From Zygnema cylindricum (taxonomy: Eukaryota > Streptophyta > Zygnematophyceae > Zygnematales > Zygnemataceae): a DNA stretch of 64,000 bases. Positions 1 to 12,283 of the stretch are shown in pieces. Location of the stretch: NCBI GenBank assembly GCA_037447655.1, contig JBBHKE010000584.1:126001-190000 (forward strand). Reading direction: 5' to 3'. How positions within the stretch are numbered: the first letter of the stretch is position 1; each line of letters starts with the position of its first letter. Both the position numbers and the translations under genes were made by a program. Under the pieces are notes generated by a model. The model was not told where the DNA came from and did no database searches. It saw only the letters and a list, made by a program, of their open reading frames with translations.

Positions 1-109
1 CGAGATTAGAATTAATAATACTAATTTAGTGCAAAGGAGCGTGGCAGATTGTAGTCCACAGTATAAATAGTGTTAATAACATTATTTTGTGTTACTTTGC
101 CAAAAAAAA

Positions 110-684
110 TAGTGTTGTGTATCGGCACGAAGTTTGTCGCGATAACACTGATAACTATCGTTATCAGTTATCGAACGGTTAAGGTTCTCGATACATCACT
201 CCGAGACCAACAAATTTTTTTTTGGTGATAAGTGAAAAAGTATATAGTGCGCCATCGAATAGTACTTTATAATATACTGTATTATATTTTCACTGTATAT
301 AGTGTGGCATGCCACGTGTAACAATCTTTTGCGTACTCTGTGTAACGGAATAACGGCGGTTCAGTACGACGGAATAAACCGTACAATTGTACGGTACGTA
401 CCGTACAATTATCGCCGATAGTTACCTGTACCGGTGTTATCGCGATAAAAACAGTACTATTGGTTTCTTATCGGCAATAACACCGGTGTCGATATATATC
501 GTGCCAATATATCGATTATTGGCAAGCCAAAAAAAGTTACATCTCGATTATCAGCAAAGCCCTGCCATTACACAACACTACAAAAAAAGTTACCACCGAA
601 TTATCGTGCCAATATATCGATTATCGGCAAGCCAAAAAAGTTACATGTTGATTATCGGCAAAACCCTGCCGATACACAACACTA
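110..684. mobile_element. hAT-like miniature inverted-repeat element
   Basis: The left end reads TAGTGTTGTGTATCGG and the right end CCGATACACAACACTA, a perfect inverted pair. The flanks are A-rich (AAAAAAAA on the left, CAAAAAAA on the right), compatible with an 8-bp target duplication but not informative. The interior has no transposase and is full of GTACGG/CGATAA motifs. The same termini occur at 26603-26991, where the 8-bp duplication is perfect, so hAT is inferred from that copy. Confidence 0.6.
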
Positions 685-710
685 CAAAAAAAGTTACCAC
701 CGAATTAACG
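501..710. repeat. 105-bp tandem duplication across the right end of a miniature element
   Basis: Two copies, each beginning GTGCCAATATATCGATTA (501 and 606), are about 90% alike. Each contains the terminal CACAACACTA of the flanking element plus about 25 bp of outside DNA (CAAAAAAAGTTACCACCG), so the duplication happened after the element inserted. Confidence 0.8.
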
Positions 711-1073
711 TTAATGCGGTTCAATGCACGTGCTATGCATGACGCGCTACGAGCAGCAAAAAACAAAACTGACTGCCGGCAAAAATAAAACCGACTGCAG
801 TCAAGCACCCAATCAAAACATCGTAAGAATCGCCAAACTCAAGAAGGCGTCGGCCAAAAAAAATAGAAATTATCTGCCCGAAAAAAATATAAACTTGTTG
901 TCCGGCACTCATGCAGCCAATCACAAACGTTTAAATGTCTAATGAATCATGAAACTCACAGCTGCAACGGTCAAAAAAATAGAAAGATTGCCCGGCAAAA
1001 AAACAATCTATTGCCCTAGATTCGTGCAGCCAATCAGATACGTCATAAAATTTCCGAGTGTCACGCTACTGTA
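711..1073. other. non-coding AT-rich stretch
   Basis: Only short overlapping reading frames and A-runs; I see no gene, RNA or recognisable element. Confidence 0.5.
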
Positions 1074-1081
1074 GTTACCCG

Positions 1082-1932
1082 CATAGACGTCCAATTCGTA
1101 CGAATTTGGACTTTTTAACGAAAATTACGTAGTATTCGTTTGTTTCGTAGCTTTCATAAATTTTGTACGTCTCACACTGTACGAAAAATTGTACAGACAC
1201 TAAAAAAATTGCATCATTTGCGCACGCGCATTTTTTGTGTCTTCCACTCAGAAGGAAGCCGCCGTTGGAGACGCCGTCAATTTCGCCGCTCGTCGCTTGT
1301 TCGTTGCACTTTTCAGTTTTGCACATTCGCTTCATTTGCGCGCGCATATTTTTTTCTGAACGGCAAGCGACGGAATTTTTGGCGTCTCGCGCGTGTATTT
1401 TTATCTGAGCGGCGAGCCGCGGAATTTATGGCGTCTCGCGCACGTATTTTTATCTGAGGGGCGAGCCGTGGAACTTATGGCGTCTTGCACGCGTATTTTT
1501 ATCTGAGCGGCGAGCCACGGAATCTATGGCGTCTCGCACGCGTATATTCATCTGAGCGACGAGCCGCGGAATTTATGACGTCTCGCACGCGTAATTTAGC
1601 TGAGTAGCAAGCGGCGGAATTTATGGCATCTCCAACGGCGGTTTCCTTGAGCCGTTTTGCGTCATTTGCGCGCGCGCATTTTCATCTGTCCTCCACTCCG
1701 TCTTTAGAAGGAAGCCACCGTTGGAGACATTGTAAATTACAGCGCTCGCCACGAGTTTGTTGCACTTTTCAGTTTTAAAGGGCATTGAATATTGAAAAAA
1801 ATTGAAATTTGAAAGTCCAAAAAAAGTACGAATTTTACCAACGAATTTTAAAAGTTTGAAATTGTTTTATGCGCACGCTACGTAGTATTCGTTAGTTTAC
1901 TCCGTGCGTTTTATGCGCATAGGACGTCTATG
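1082..1932. mobile_element. hAT-like non-autonomous element with perfect 8-bp target duplication
   Basis: The ends are CATAGACGTCC and its exact inverse GGACGTCTATG. They are flanked by the 8-bp direct repeat GTTACCCG (1074-1081 and 1933-1940), the duplication length typical of the hAT superfamily. There is no transposase frame in its 851 bp. The interior holds a 49-bp minisatellite between two ~115-bp direct repeats (starting near 1209 and 1657). A related element is at 12284-13146. Confidence 0.85.
1333..1626. repeat. 49-bp minisatellite, about six units
   Basis: Units starting at 1382, 1431, 1480, 1529 and 1578, plus a degenerate first one, share GCGTCTCGC, TATTTTTATCTGAGCGGCG and GGAATTTATG. 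The array is GC-rich against its surroundings and lies wholly inside the hAT-like element. Confidence 0.85.
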
Positions 1933-1940
1933 GTTACCCG

Positions 1941-2289
1941 CGGATTGAAAATGAGAGGGATACTTCTCGCTATATATTATAGATTCGTTTGTCCTACTTG
2001 TACTAATTCTTTTCTGTTTAGTAGTACTCGTAGCGTATCTTTACCGTACTTTTCTGTACAATTACTAACAGTTCAGTATAGTAGAGTACTCTACTTTCCA
2101 CCTTCATGTCTTTAAGTTTTAACTTAGCAATCCTGTCTTTGGGTATTTTCGCATGTAACCGAAACTTAGTCTTATTACTTTGTTTTTTAGCGAAGATTCT
2201 CGTACAACTTTTAGAGCATTCGGATGTAAACGGAAATAACTTGTCACTTAAAAAAGTGACTTACAAAGATGTGTACGAAGAATTGTGAC
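1941..2289. other. non-coding stretch, nothing recognised
   Basis: Two small plus-strand frames (61 and 60 codons) have hydrophobic, low-complexity translations and no homology I recognise. Confidence 0.4.
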
Positions 2290-2990
2290 AGATGAAGTGG
2301 TACATAAAATGAGGCGAAACTTCCACTCGGCTTCAATTTGAGGCGTTTCTCCGCAAGCTGTACAATTTTTGTGACTTTGTAATGTCCGTACGCCTTATTG
2401 TCGACGTGTCAAAACCCTAAAATACCTTTCTCTGTCGCACAGAATTTGCGGTTTGGTTTTTCGTCTTCCCACTTGTCGACAGGTGGCCAACATTTTTCAT
2501 ACGCCGTGTGTGAAAACATGTGTTTTTGAGAGAGACTAATCAACGCACGCCAAAAATTACGCACACGCTAGAAACATGCAGTGTGCTTTTTTTTTGATAC
2601 TCAACGCACAAAAATTGTAAAAAACTTCAGACACGTGCGATAGTGTCTGCCTATTCGCTCACCTCGAGGTGATTTGATGTAAAGTTCGAACATGTGTTGA
2701 AAGGACGCGAAAGTGGGTCGAAATGCGATAAACGACAAATTGTATCACGCTAGATGACAATCTACTGTACGTATAAAGTTTCAAGGTAATGCAACTTGTA
2801 CGGTGGTAATTTCTATTTTTTGGTACGGCTGCGAATTTTCTCGTTTTATGGAGGAAAACGACAAAAAATAACTGTAACTTTAGCACATGTGAAAATACCC
2901 TTTTCCTATTTGGTCGTCCTAACACACTTATTGATATTTTTCGTACGTTTTCTCCTATGAGTCTTTTGATGTTCGCAGGGCTAGTCATCC
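2290..2990 (-). repeat. dispersed repeat R1, reverse copy (diverged)
   Basis: Read on the minus strand it shares the order CGACCCACTTTCGCG, AATCACCTCGAGGTGA, GCGAATAG with the copy at 21.1-21.3 kb, and the AATCACCTCGAG block with the copy at 15.2 kb. Identity is patchy. No protein is encoded and the class of element is unknown. Confidence 0.5.
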
Positions 2991-3169
2991 TTTTCTGTTC
3001 TTGTCACTTCTCGTTCGCTGTCTTTTTAGTGTCTACCATTTCTTTGAAAGTCTTGTCTTTTTGTTGCCTATCATTTTCTTGTTGTTGCCTATCGTTTTCT
3101 TTCTGTCGTATTGCTTCAAATCACAACTTTGTCAAAATGCTGCCGATATTACAAATTGTCCGTAAATAT

Positions 3170-4058
3170 TAGTGCTGTGTATCGGTAGCCATTTGCCGAC
3201 AGCCAATATGTACATGTTTTAGACCTAGAGATTCTTGATACATTGGCTCAATATATTTGTAAAGGAATTATGGTGATGAATTCACGATATATCGTTGTGG
3301 ATTACCGATAGAAATCAGAACGATCACTATTTACGATAACTCCATATTGTGGTATGGATTATGAAAAAAATTCTACCCCTTCTCCCTCCATTGCAATAAT
3401 TACGTACTCATTTTGTACTATATTAAACATCCAAAAAAATTGTACTCTAGCCAGTGGTCGCAAAAGTCAAAATTTTAGATACCCGAAACCGACATTTTTT
3501 TTTTTTTCAAAATCTGAACACCCGATACCCCACGTGGTTATGTCACGCTCCGAAATTGTTAACCGTTACCCAATACGCGTTTACAAAAATAAAAGTTAAC
3601 CAAAACTTGATTTCTCTCGACTACCCATACCTGCCCGTACGCAAATACATCGAAAATTAATGGTACATCTCTCTCATACCTTCCCCGATACCAAGAGTAA
3701 GAAAAAACAAAAATGTTGGATAGTATGGACGGTACAAATCCTTCAATTTTTTTCCGTTTTTTGCTTACCCAACCGTTCCCGTTTTTTTTTTTTTTTTTTT
3801 TGTGAATTACCCGCCCGAATCTGATCGGCCCCCAAAATTTGGCACCCAAATCTGTTCCGGATCCAACGCGGGCGGTTGGGTAAAGGTGGTGTACGGATGC
3901 AGGTACCTGATTGTGACCTCCGACTCTCGCACGGACTGTAACCGATAATTATCGGCGGTTTTTTTTATGGCCCCAGAGCGAATTATGGGTACCGCTCATT
4001 GCTCGATAAGCGATTATATGATTTATCGCGATAAAAAATTATCCGATACATAATACTG
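3170..4058. mobile_element. possible degraded miniature element containing repeat R2
   Basis: The left end TAGTGCTGTGTATCGG and right end CCGATACATAATACTG resemble the termini of the 110-684 element with a few mismatches. No convincing 8-bp target duplication is visible, so the boundaries are tentative. Confidence 0.35.
3448..3918. repeat. dispersed repeat R2, copy 1
   Basis: It starts GGTCGCAAAAGTCAAAATTT and ends near GTACCTGATTGTGACC, with a T-run at 3781-3802 and blocks such as TTGGCACCCAAATC. Copy 2 at 27312-27763 is colinear throughout at roughly 80-85%. The ends GGTCGCAA and TTGTGACC are weakly inverted. No coding capacity. Confidence 0.75.
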
Positions 4059-4119
4059 CACTGTGAATCTATAATTCTATGCTCGCCATTGACCCACAGA
4101 ATTGGCAGACTATTAGAAG

Positions 4120-4416
4120 CCCTCTAGGATAAAAACATATTTCCTACTTTGCACAACAATAATCAACAGTCTAAACCACATCAGATCTATCCAGCCTCAC
4201 CCCTGTGAGGGCTTGAGTCACATGAGTCAAACGCAAAAGAAATCTCTGAATTTGCTCAACTGAGCAGTTAGTTATTTGAGGTCAAAGTTGGCCTTTTGTA
4301 TACAAGCTCCCTGGGAGAGAGGCGGCTGCCTCGGAACTTCCTAAGTCATAAAACCCCTCTCTAAACCCTCCATTACTGATGTACCTAACCAATCAGAGGA
4401 CTGTATCGTACAGTAA
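4120..4416 (-). mobile_element. copia LTR fragment (family C1/C2-like)
   Basis: The block AAATCTCTGAATTTGCTC, GAGCAGTTAGTTAT, CTCCCTGGGAGAGAGG, ACTGATGTAC, ACCAATCAGAG matches, in the same order, the minus-oriented C1 LTRs at 52.8 and 62.8 kb. Both LTR ends and the primer site are missing, so this is a relic. Confidence 0.7.
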
Positions 4417-4515
4417 GGTACACACGTCGTGACGAATACAATAGGAAAAGGTACACAAGTCGTGACGAATACAATAGGAAAAGGTACACAAGTCGTGACG
4501 AATACAATAGGAAAA
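4417..4515. repeat. 33-bp tandem repeat, three units
   Basis: Units start at 4417, 4450 and 4483. Each reads GGTACACAAGTCGTGACG followed by AATACAATAGGAAAA, with one mismatch in unit 1. Confidence 0.95.
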
Positions 4516-4528
4516 GAGACAGATACAT

Positions 4529-7500
4529 CTAAAAACTGAATATATAATTCAACAACTCCTCTAATGACGCAAACTTCAATTGTTTCAGAATCAACGTAGT
4601 CGAATCCGTTTCAGAAAGTTTCAAAACTCTCCACGAGTCTTTGCCTTGTGCAATAAGAGAAAAAGGACAAAAAATAAATCTTACCTTTGTTACTGATCCA
4701 GCCACACTCTTATCAGAGTCGTCAACCCTCACATCTCCTACAACTCCACCTGTAAAAATAACCTCGAACAAAAACTACAGCCATTATTTTGCTGAAGTAA
4801 GACAACAGAATATTACGATTGAAATTCCCTCGAAAAACTATTTGAGAAACGTGGCAGGCAGCCAATGACAAAAAAAATACAAAACACGGGAATGAAAGGA
4901 TGGAAATAGTAAATGGTACATGGAATTTCGCGTTCCAAAAGTCCACCATCTAGATACACGCTCATTTTCTATAATCCATCTGAAGGCGAATCGGGTAAAT
5001 TCCAGGAGCTTTACATAAATATTTTACACCGCTTATTGAATCACCTTACTGGGGACACCATGAAATATTACTGCTGAACAATTTTGCATCAGCAAGGAAG
5101 TTCCCTTCTGGAAAATTCTCTCACCAGTGATAGAAGAGTTACAAATGCATTATCCATCTGCCTTAACCAAATCGTTGAAAAAAAAAAAAAAAACAGCAAC
5201 CTAGACATGTGAACAGTAGCCAGACGAAGCCCTGACTACAAGTCGGGGCAAATAAAGGAATAACGAGAGAGATGGTCATAAGGAGATGAATAAAGATACC
5301 AAGGGTGAAGATGGTTGAAAAGGAGATAAAGATATTAAGGGTATAGGGAGATGATACTAAGAGTGTACTGATTTGGCCGTAAAGGAGATAAATAAAGACA
5401 CTCAGAGTGATGGTCGCCAATGAGATAAAAGAAAGATACTACGGGTGTCAGGAGAAGGTCCGACAAGATGAATAAAGATTTTAAGGGTGTAGGGAGATGG
5501 TCGTAAAGAAAAATAAAGATGCTAAGGATGCGGCGAGGTGTTCGTAAAGATAAATAAGGGCACTAAGGGTATAGGCGGAAGGGACATACCTCTCTTACTG
5601 CTTGGAGTCGATGAGTCTATGGGTCCCGAGAATCGTTTGGCTGCCATGTCTATGGGTCCTGAAAACCTCTTGGAAGAGCCTACAGAGTTTTCTGGGGGGC
5701 CAACATTCTTGACCATCGTCCCGACAAAAGTCCCAACCAGTTATTTGGACCTAATCCTCCTCCTCCCCGAGAGGGACTGGGCCAAACCACCTACAAACAA
5801 GAACTTTCCAAGGTCAACTTTAAGATACACGGGGAGAAGTAGCCTTAAGGACGAGGAAAGCAGTAAACCTTGACTAACCTTCTTTTTGTTTCCGTATTAC
5901 ATTTTCCAGCCTCCATTTGACCAAACATCACCTTCATGGAAAAATCTTAAAAAAAAAAGTGATATACCACACTTGTTCTTGTGCAACTTTTCCAGCCTCC
6001 ATTTGACAAAAAACACAATCTTTGTGAAAATATCTCCAATAAAATGGGAAAAAAATACATTTTTGAGACACACCTTAACAGGTCCAGAATTGAGCGAATG
6101 AGATTCTGTAACCGACTTGGTGCAGCATTAGGCAAGCTTTCACCAGATTCTCCCCCGTTTCCAATATTTTTTTGAGGGAGGACAGGTCCACTGCGAGAGT
6201 CGGGGGTACTGGGAAAAACCAACCAGTAAACCACAAAAGACAAGTCAACAAGAGGCAAAGATCCTACGAATCCTCAGCGTATGTCAACGTAAAGAAATAC
6301 TGTTAACAACTATGACAAAACTCATGCGAAGGACTAAGTGACAACCCAAATAGGCGGCTTGAGTTCACTATTTACATTCAGAAACAAATACCAGTTAAAA
6401 AGTGTTGCTTGATTTTGCGGTTAATGTTGAATAATGTCAAACTTTTGCAAACCAACAACCAAAATCAATAGACTTTTCCCCCGAAAGGACAATGTCAAAA
6501 TTGATAAAATAAGGAGGAAAAGACAAATAAATTTTGAGAGTAAAAGAAAATGCCGGCAAATCAAGTTGAAAATAGGGAGAAAGGTACTGCTTCCAATTCA
6601 TGGGAACGAAAAGCACGGAAACATAAACAACTGACCTTGTGAACATAATAGGTCCAGATGTAGCCTTTCTTCGACCTATAGGAAGATGCCTCGGGTCACT
6701 CTAAGAACTGTGTGGCTGGTTTGCTTTGGACCCTGATACGGAGATTGCTCTGGCATGGCTGGCATGCTTATTTTCTGTTCACTGCCAAAAACATTCCATG
6801 ACCATCTCCCAATTCAGACCCTCATACTGTGACGTATCAGAGAAAAACAAGCTGAAAATAAGGCCACTATTTTAAGCCGAGCAATTTATAGTTTATTCAA
6901 CTAGGAGGCATTCTGCACAGAGTACTCGGCCACTAATAATTATTTTTCGTTCAGAATCAGCGGTCTTATGGTAATGCGAAGAATGCTTGAGCTAATGTTA
7001 AACATATTTCAGGGCATTTATAATATGCAGCCTACCACAACTAGATGCTATACTCTTACCACACATAAACTTCTCATACTTAGCATTGATGACAATGCAA
7101 AGTCAGGCAAACATCCCTGTCCCAATGAAGTAAAACTGAGATTTACAAACTCCCATGAAGTAAAACTGAGTAATTATAAACTCTTAGTTGGACAGAGCAA
7201 AAACCCCATAACAGCTGTGCTAGGACTGTATAACACTATGTAAAAAATGGTACTGTGTTGACAATCGAAGGTACAATCTAAAGTAAGTAGCTTCAATCAC
7301 AGGTAAAAGGGAGATGGTCAGCCTTAAGACATCGACATGGAAATACGTTCCTAATAACACTGCTTTAGCATAGCTATCAAGAGTAAAATCAAAAACAGCA
7401 GAACCATGTGAGCACCTCATAATAATAGAGACAAGCCACAAACAGGTGACAAAGCACATTACGAAAGGTGTTCCTTGTCCCAAAGGTTCATAACCTCATA

Positions 7501-10500
7501 AGGGGAAAGATAAACTCTAAAAGATTACCCAAAAAAGCGGCAATACAACGGGAAAGAGAGACTTAGCTTATTCCACCCACCTGTGCATAAGCTTCCTGTG
7601 GATCATAGTCGAGATCCTCAGTCTCCTCCATAACACTGCAGCCACCAACTCAGGAAAATAAGTCAAAACGACATGCTTTATTTACGCCCGGTTCTCTTAA
7701 ATATTCATGTGTGATATTTGGTTGCCTTGGACATTTCTTCCATGAGTCGATGACCAGCATTGTCCTACATGAGTTCACCATCCTACTTGTGTTCTTGATG
7801 GCTCACAGAACTAACTTTGATTTCAAGAATTCATGAGAAAGCCAAGCGAGCTGAGTAAATAGTCAATTCACACACAAGACTGTCATTGTACATAATCATA
7901 CAGTCATGCAAGGTATGGTCCTAATACATTTGACTGGAATACCTCAAAATTCAACATGCTACGTTCTACAGCGACTCACTTTATCCAATATCTTAGTCAC
8001 AGAACACTTTTCTTTTTTAAGTTTGTTTTCCATGGGCTCATATATAAAAACCATACAATGCATCTCACATGTGTTTGTCACCAAAACCTTAGGGTATCTG
8101 ATGGCTTTTAACCTTTTACAACATTCCATTCCGAGGAATAAAATGTAACATCACCAGAGTATACCCCATCAAATCCTAGGACCAGTGTAGACAATATTGA
8201 TGAGCTAACCATCTATTCAGGAATTGACTTGCCAAGCAACATCATAGAAGACACTTTCAACAAATTACTGGGCAAGTAGCCGAGTTGAAAAATTGGTAGG
8301 ACAAAAACATGCCCACTGTCAGATAACTACAAATGATGTCACATAACTTGTCAGCTCTCACGAATACAAGTTGAAAGTGTCAAAATCCACTGATACTAAA
8401 AGATGCTTAAAGGTTGCAATTTATTTGTCACAGGGTTTATCAAAAAAAGTAGGACCAGCAAGGATCTGGAACGACAGCAAAAGTTAGAAAATTTTCACAC
8501 CTCCTGTTCATTCACCGTATATCTTATTTCACTCGTATCAAATAGTACCTTGCCGGAAGAAAAAACATTAATGCAATTGATTCAGCACTAGACTTAATTA
8601 AGCTCCATATTGCACAGACAGTACTACACTTTTTTAACTTGTGTCCAACATAAGTTTTCTCGCGACAGATATCATTATCCCACAACATTATTTATTTTGA
8701 TTCTTATTGACCACTTCGGATGATATCGAGGACCTATTGATCAATGCTCATATTGTTTGTTGAACATGCCACTTTGACAGCCCTCGGAAATCCAACACTG
8801 CACCATACATCACCATTATAGTAAGAGAACTACCAAGCATTAACTGCCAATTTAGAGACAATAATACTATCTGCGGCAGATGACCGTTGCAACTTCCGTC
8901 TCCTTCTTTAATTAGTGTTATAAACTCAAATAACATCTATTTTCCACAATAGATTCGGCAAAAAACATTACCTTCTACTTGTATTAAAGTTATGGCTTTA
9001 AACTTGTTTGTTTCAATGCTTTTGTAAATACACCTATTATAGTGCAACATGGGTTGATAAAGAACACAACTTCGAACATGGTTACAGATTAAGAGCTGAC
9101 CAAAACTTTCCGAGCAACAATAGATTTAACTGCTTCATGTGTATGACATTTATTCATTGCCAGACTCTCAACAAGATAGATGCACGCTTGTCCAGCTCTG
9201 CTGGACGGCAAAAGGTTAAACAAAGGAAACAGGATAAAGAAGAAATTGGACTCACGGACTGCATGGATACTCCTCTTCTTTGCGGAGACCTAAAATCCAA
9301 AACCCAGAAAGAAAAACATACGTTAATGAAAAATTCAAGACGTACCAATTCCCTCCTCTACAAGTACTGGAAACAAATGCAGGTATCCTGTACTACTGAC
9401 CAACAAAAATGCAAAAATGTTTGAAAGAAAAAAAAAGCAGACCAACGAGAGAAAGCCCAGCTTTTTTGTAACGGATGAAATACAAACTTATAAAAATTGT
9501 CACGTCATAAAAGTAAAATAATACAAGCGGTGGTGACATTTTGCACAGACTTACAACTGAGTTCGATTCCAGAGTGGCCCAGGAAAAGTTTCTATTCTAC
9601 CTTCTACTGGAGCTACAGAATTTTAATACCACAAGGAGTAAAACGTTTTTGGTTTGCATTTTATATTGTTCTTTTTCTAAATTAACATTTTTATGTTAAC
9701 AAAAAGGTGCTTCACAGTTAGGATGTAAAAGAATAGAAACACACTGTATCGCATGTAGAGAGTGCACAGAACTGCAACCACTAAGGCACCTCCGAGCCCC
9801 AAAACGATCCACACCACATAGGAAATCCCCTTGGAGCACTTTTCTGCAGTCAAACCGTCCGAGACGGCCGCCATAACCGTCACATTCGTTGACGTGATAA
9901 CACCTGTTTGTATCCCTAAAAAGTAGCTACTGCCGGCAAATACCGCTGTAACCTGATTCCTGCAAGGGCGAGTTGAGTGTCACAACTGCCTGTTTAGTGG
10001 TTCTCCTCACAAGGAGATTGACCCTTTCAAGGTCTCTCTGTCAGGTCTAGAATGGCACAGAAGGAGGTCAGAAAAAGCTTGAGTAATATCTTCCAATGAC
10101 AGCACAAGCATTGACGTGTCAGATATTGAACAGCTTTTCATCCTCCTCCGAGAAAACATAGCTTTGAACCTGATTAAGAGTTCCTTTAAAAGTATCATGA
10201 AATTCCAGCTATTAGTTCATCGAGCATTTGTAGGGCCAGTAACCAGGGTTGATCAACATCTATTTCCACAAAAAAAACGAAGGAAAAAAAAACTCACGTT
10301 AAAGCATCGGCAAAGGCCTGGGGTTGAACAAATGAGGTGGCCTGAAGAAAAAGGGTGGTGGAGTCAACCACCACACTTCCTGTCCTTACAGCGTCTATAC
10401 TGACCTGCTCCAGCCAAAAATCAGTGAAAGAGAAGTCGGTTAAAAGAAAAAGTCAGTCCACAAAAAAAGGATGATTTATTGGTGTGAAGGCAAAAAGCAG

Positions 10501-11590
10501 GGCAGACAACAAAAATGGAAAAGGCGGGATAACAGCTAAAATGTAACTGTTGAGAGGAGAAGGGTTAAGAACAGCTGGAAAGAATAGGCCAAAACAGGAC
10601 CATTTGGAAAAGTGGTCAGACGTGGTAAAAGTCGCTGAATTACTTGCCATGAGAAAAAAAAAAAACAAACAAACAGGAGGGAGTTCTTCTAGCCACTCAG
10701 CGGTATCTGCTTCTTTCTTTTGTAATTCTGTAATTCTCAACACCAATGGCAAGAAAACCGGTCTCAATCCGCATGAAACTGAAAGTACTGGAAAAAGTAT
10801 GACAATTTCAGCAATTTTCAAAAACTGATGAATATATTCCAGCTATATCCGGAGTGGTTTTAAGAGCTTGGAGGAGTTAAGGCCCCGGCTTTCCACTGCA
10901 GTCTTACGGCAATATTTTATGTGACACATAATATAGTAAGGCACACATCATTTGCGCTTAAAAACTCATGAATGCCCATAAAGTATATCCTCTCATGAAG
11001 TTGAGATGCAACCTGTCCTACATCAGAGGTCAGTTGAATATCCTCATATTGGAAACTCAAAAATAGCAAACCAAATGCAAGCGAAAGGAAGGCTATTAAA
11101 AATAGGAAGAAAAAACGAACAAACAAAACAAACAAACTTAAAAAACAAAAACGTACTCGTAACTCGCCGCTGTAGCTTGTTGTTTGGGCAGCTAGGATAA
11201 GTCTCCGTTTTAGATTTGTTCTGGAAGGGGAAAAAAGCCCAACCCGTCTCCAATTTTGTGAGCCAAAAATTACGCTTTAACATCCAAAGTCCGTACATAC
11301 CATCATGACCTTATTTCACACCCATTCCATATAATATTTTGGTCTTTTCCGTAAAATACTCAAACTGAACAGCTGCTTCACAAAATAAGCTTGCTACCAT
11401 TTTTTTCACCTGAAATTCGGTAAAACTGGCTGTCGAAGAAGCGATAAGAGTCAAATTGGACTGCGAAAATCAAATAGTGGAAGTGACTGCGACTCCGTTA
11501 GAGATAGCAGCACTTGAAAGTGGAGGGGGAGCTAAAGACAGCCTGAGCAAAACCAGAATAACTAGTTTTTCCAGGTTTTGAAATACTTAG
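4529..11590 (-). CDS. tentative multi-exon gene, unknown membrane protein
   Basis: I do not recognise a family. Several minus-strand segments look like exons because a coding-like frame is bounded by consensus splice sites. They are 11157-11220 (donor GTACGT), 9745-9959 (acceptor CTCGCCCTTGCAG), 7581-7635 (donor GTGGGT, acidic MEETEDLDYDP), 6636-6697 (donor GTCAGT, RRKATSGPIMFTR), 6074-6208 (donor GTGTGT, PDSRSGPVLPQKN), 5590-about 5740 (donor GTATGT, two RFSGPID motifs) and 4685-4749 (acceptor TTTTTACAG, donor GTAAGA). The last frame may end at the TAG at 4529. Exon 9745-9959 encodes one clear membrane span (WIVLGLGGALVVAVLC) after an NxT-containing segment. The four SGP(I/V) motifs on its C-terminal side would be on the opposite face of the membrane. 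A hydrophobic, signal-like stretch near 11.5 kb has no ATG and an in-frame TGA at about 11.47 kb. The gene may therefore be decayed, or my 5' end wrong. Several junctions are not phase-proven. Confidence 0.4.
5270..5575. repeat. imperfect ~45-55-bp tandem repeats in a probable intron
   Basis: About seven irregular units share GGAGAT(AA), AATAAAGATACTAAGGGTGTA and GATGGTCGTAAAG. Spacing varies through small indels. They lie between candidate exons of the minus-strand gene. Confidence 0.7.
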
Positions 11591-11599
11591 GACCGAAAC

Positions 11600-12275
11600 T
11601 AAACCTAGAAAAAAAGTCAGTCTCCATTGTGGATAAAATTCTTTGTCTCTTTTTTGACAGCTCCTACTGCTCCAGTCTTCTCCCTGGGAGAAAGACATGA
11701 CTACAGAATGTCTGTTGCAATTGTCTACAATATCGGAATCGACACCTGGAGAGTTTGAATTGCATATCTCTCTCTCTCTCTCCTCCTGCTTGTACGAGAG
11801 AGGAAAGCTTGATGTTGCGTCGACTGCATCGACACTTGGTAAGCCATAGATTATTTCTACAAGGGAAAAGTAGACAGGCGAAAAAGTGTTGTTACAGTAT
11901 AGAAACTGAAAAATAATTCTACATTGCAGGGTGTATATTGTGAAAGGAAATTTAGGGTGGACTTCCATTAGCGAAAAAGTGAGGTTGTTTACTGAGGGCC
12001 GTACCGTTTCGTACAATTTCGTACCAATTTTTTTTCTCAAGGAACATCTTAAGTTCTTAACGGAAGAATCTCCAAAGGTTGTAGGCGTACAATCTGTTAC
12101 ACTTTTTTATCTGAGACGCCACGTCGCCAACCCTACAGTCTGTGGCGACCGTGCACAGCGAGGACACTTTCACAGAAATGAACGTGTAAAAATGGGCCGC
12201 GTGGAGAATAAAATCCACGATGAGCGCGCGCTTTATGTGCGTACACGTCGCATGGGCCATGTGCTTTTCACCATG
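11600..12275. other. upstream region of the tentative gene; nothing else recognised
   Basis: A 180-codon minus frame (11498-12040) has no recognisable domain. A CT-rich run (CTCTCTCTCTCTCCTCCTGC, 11769-11788) could be a 5'-UTR or promoter pyrimidine patch. No TATA box is convincing. Confidence 0.3.
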
Positions 12276-12283
12276 GTGGAAGC

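Noticed and set aside
5522-5873. Plus-strand frame with MGPEN repeats as a protein
   Set aside because: The minus strand of the same DNA gives SGP motifs with a matching GTATGT donor, which fits neighbouring exons better.
11498-12040. 180-codon minus frame as a complete gene
   Set aside because: No domain. Another frame in the same DNA looks more coding-like near 11.5 kb.
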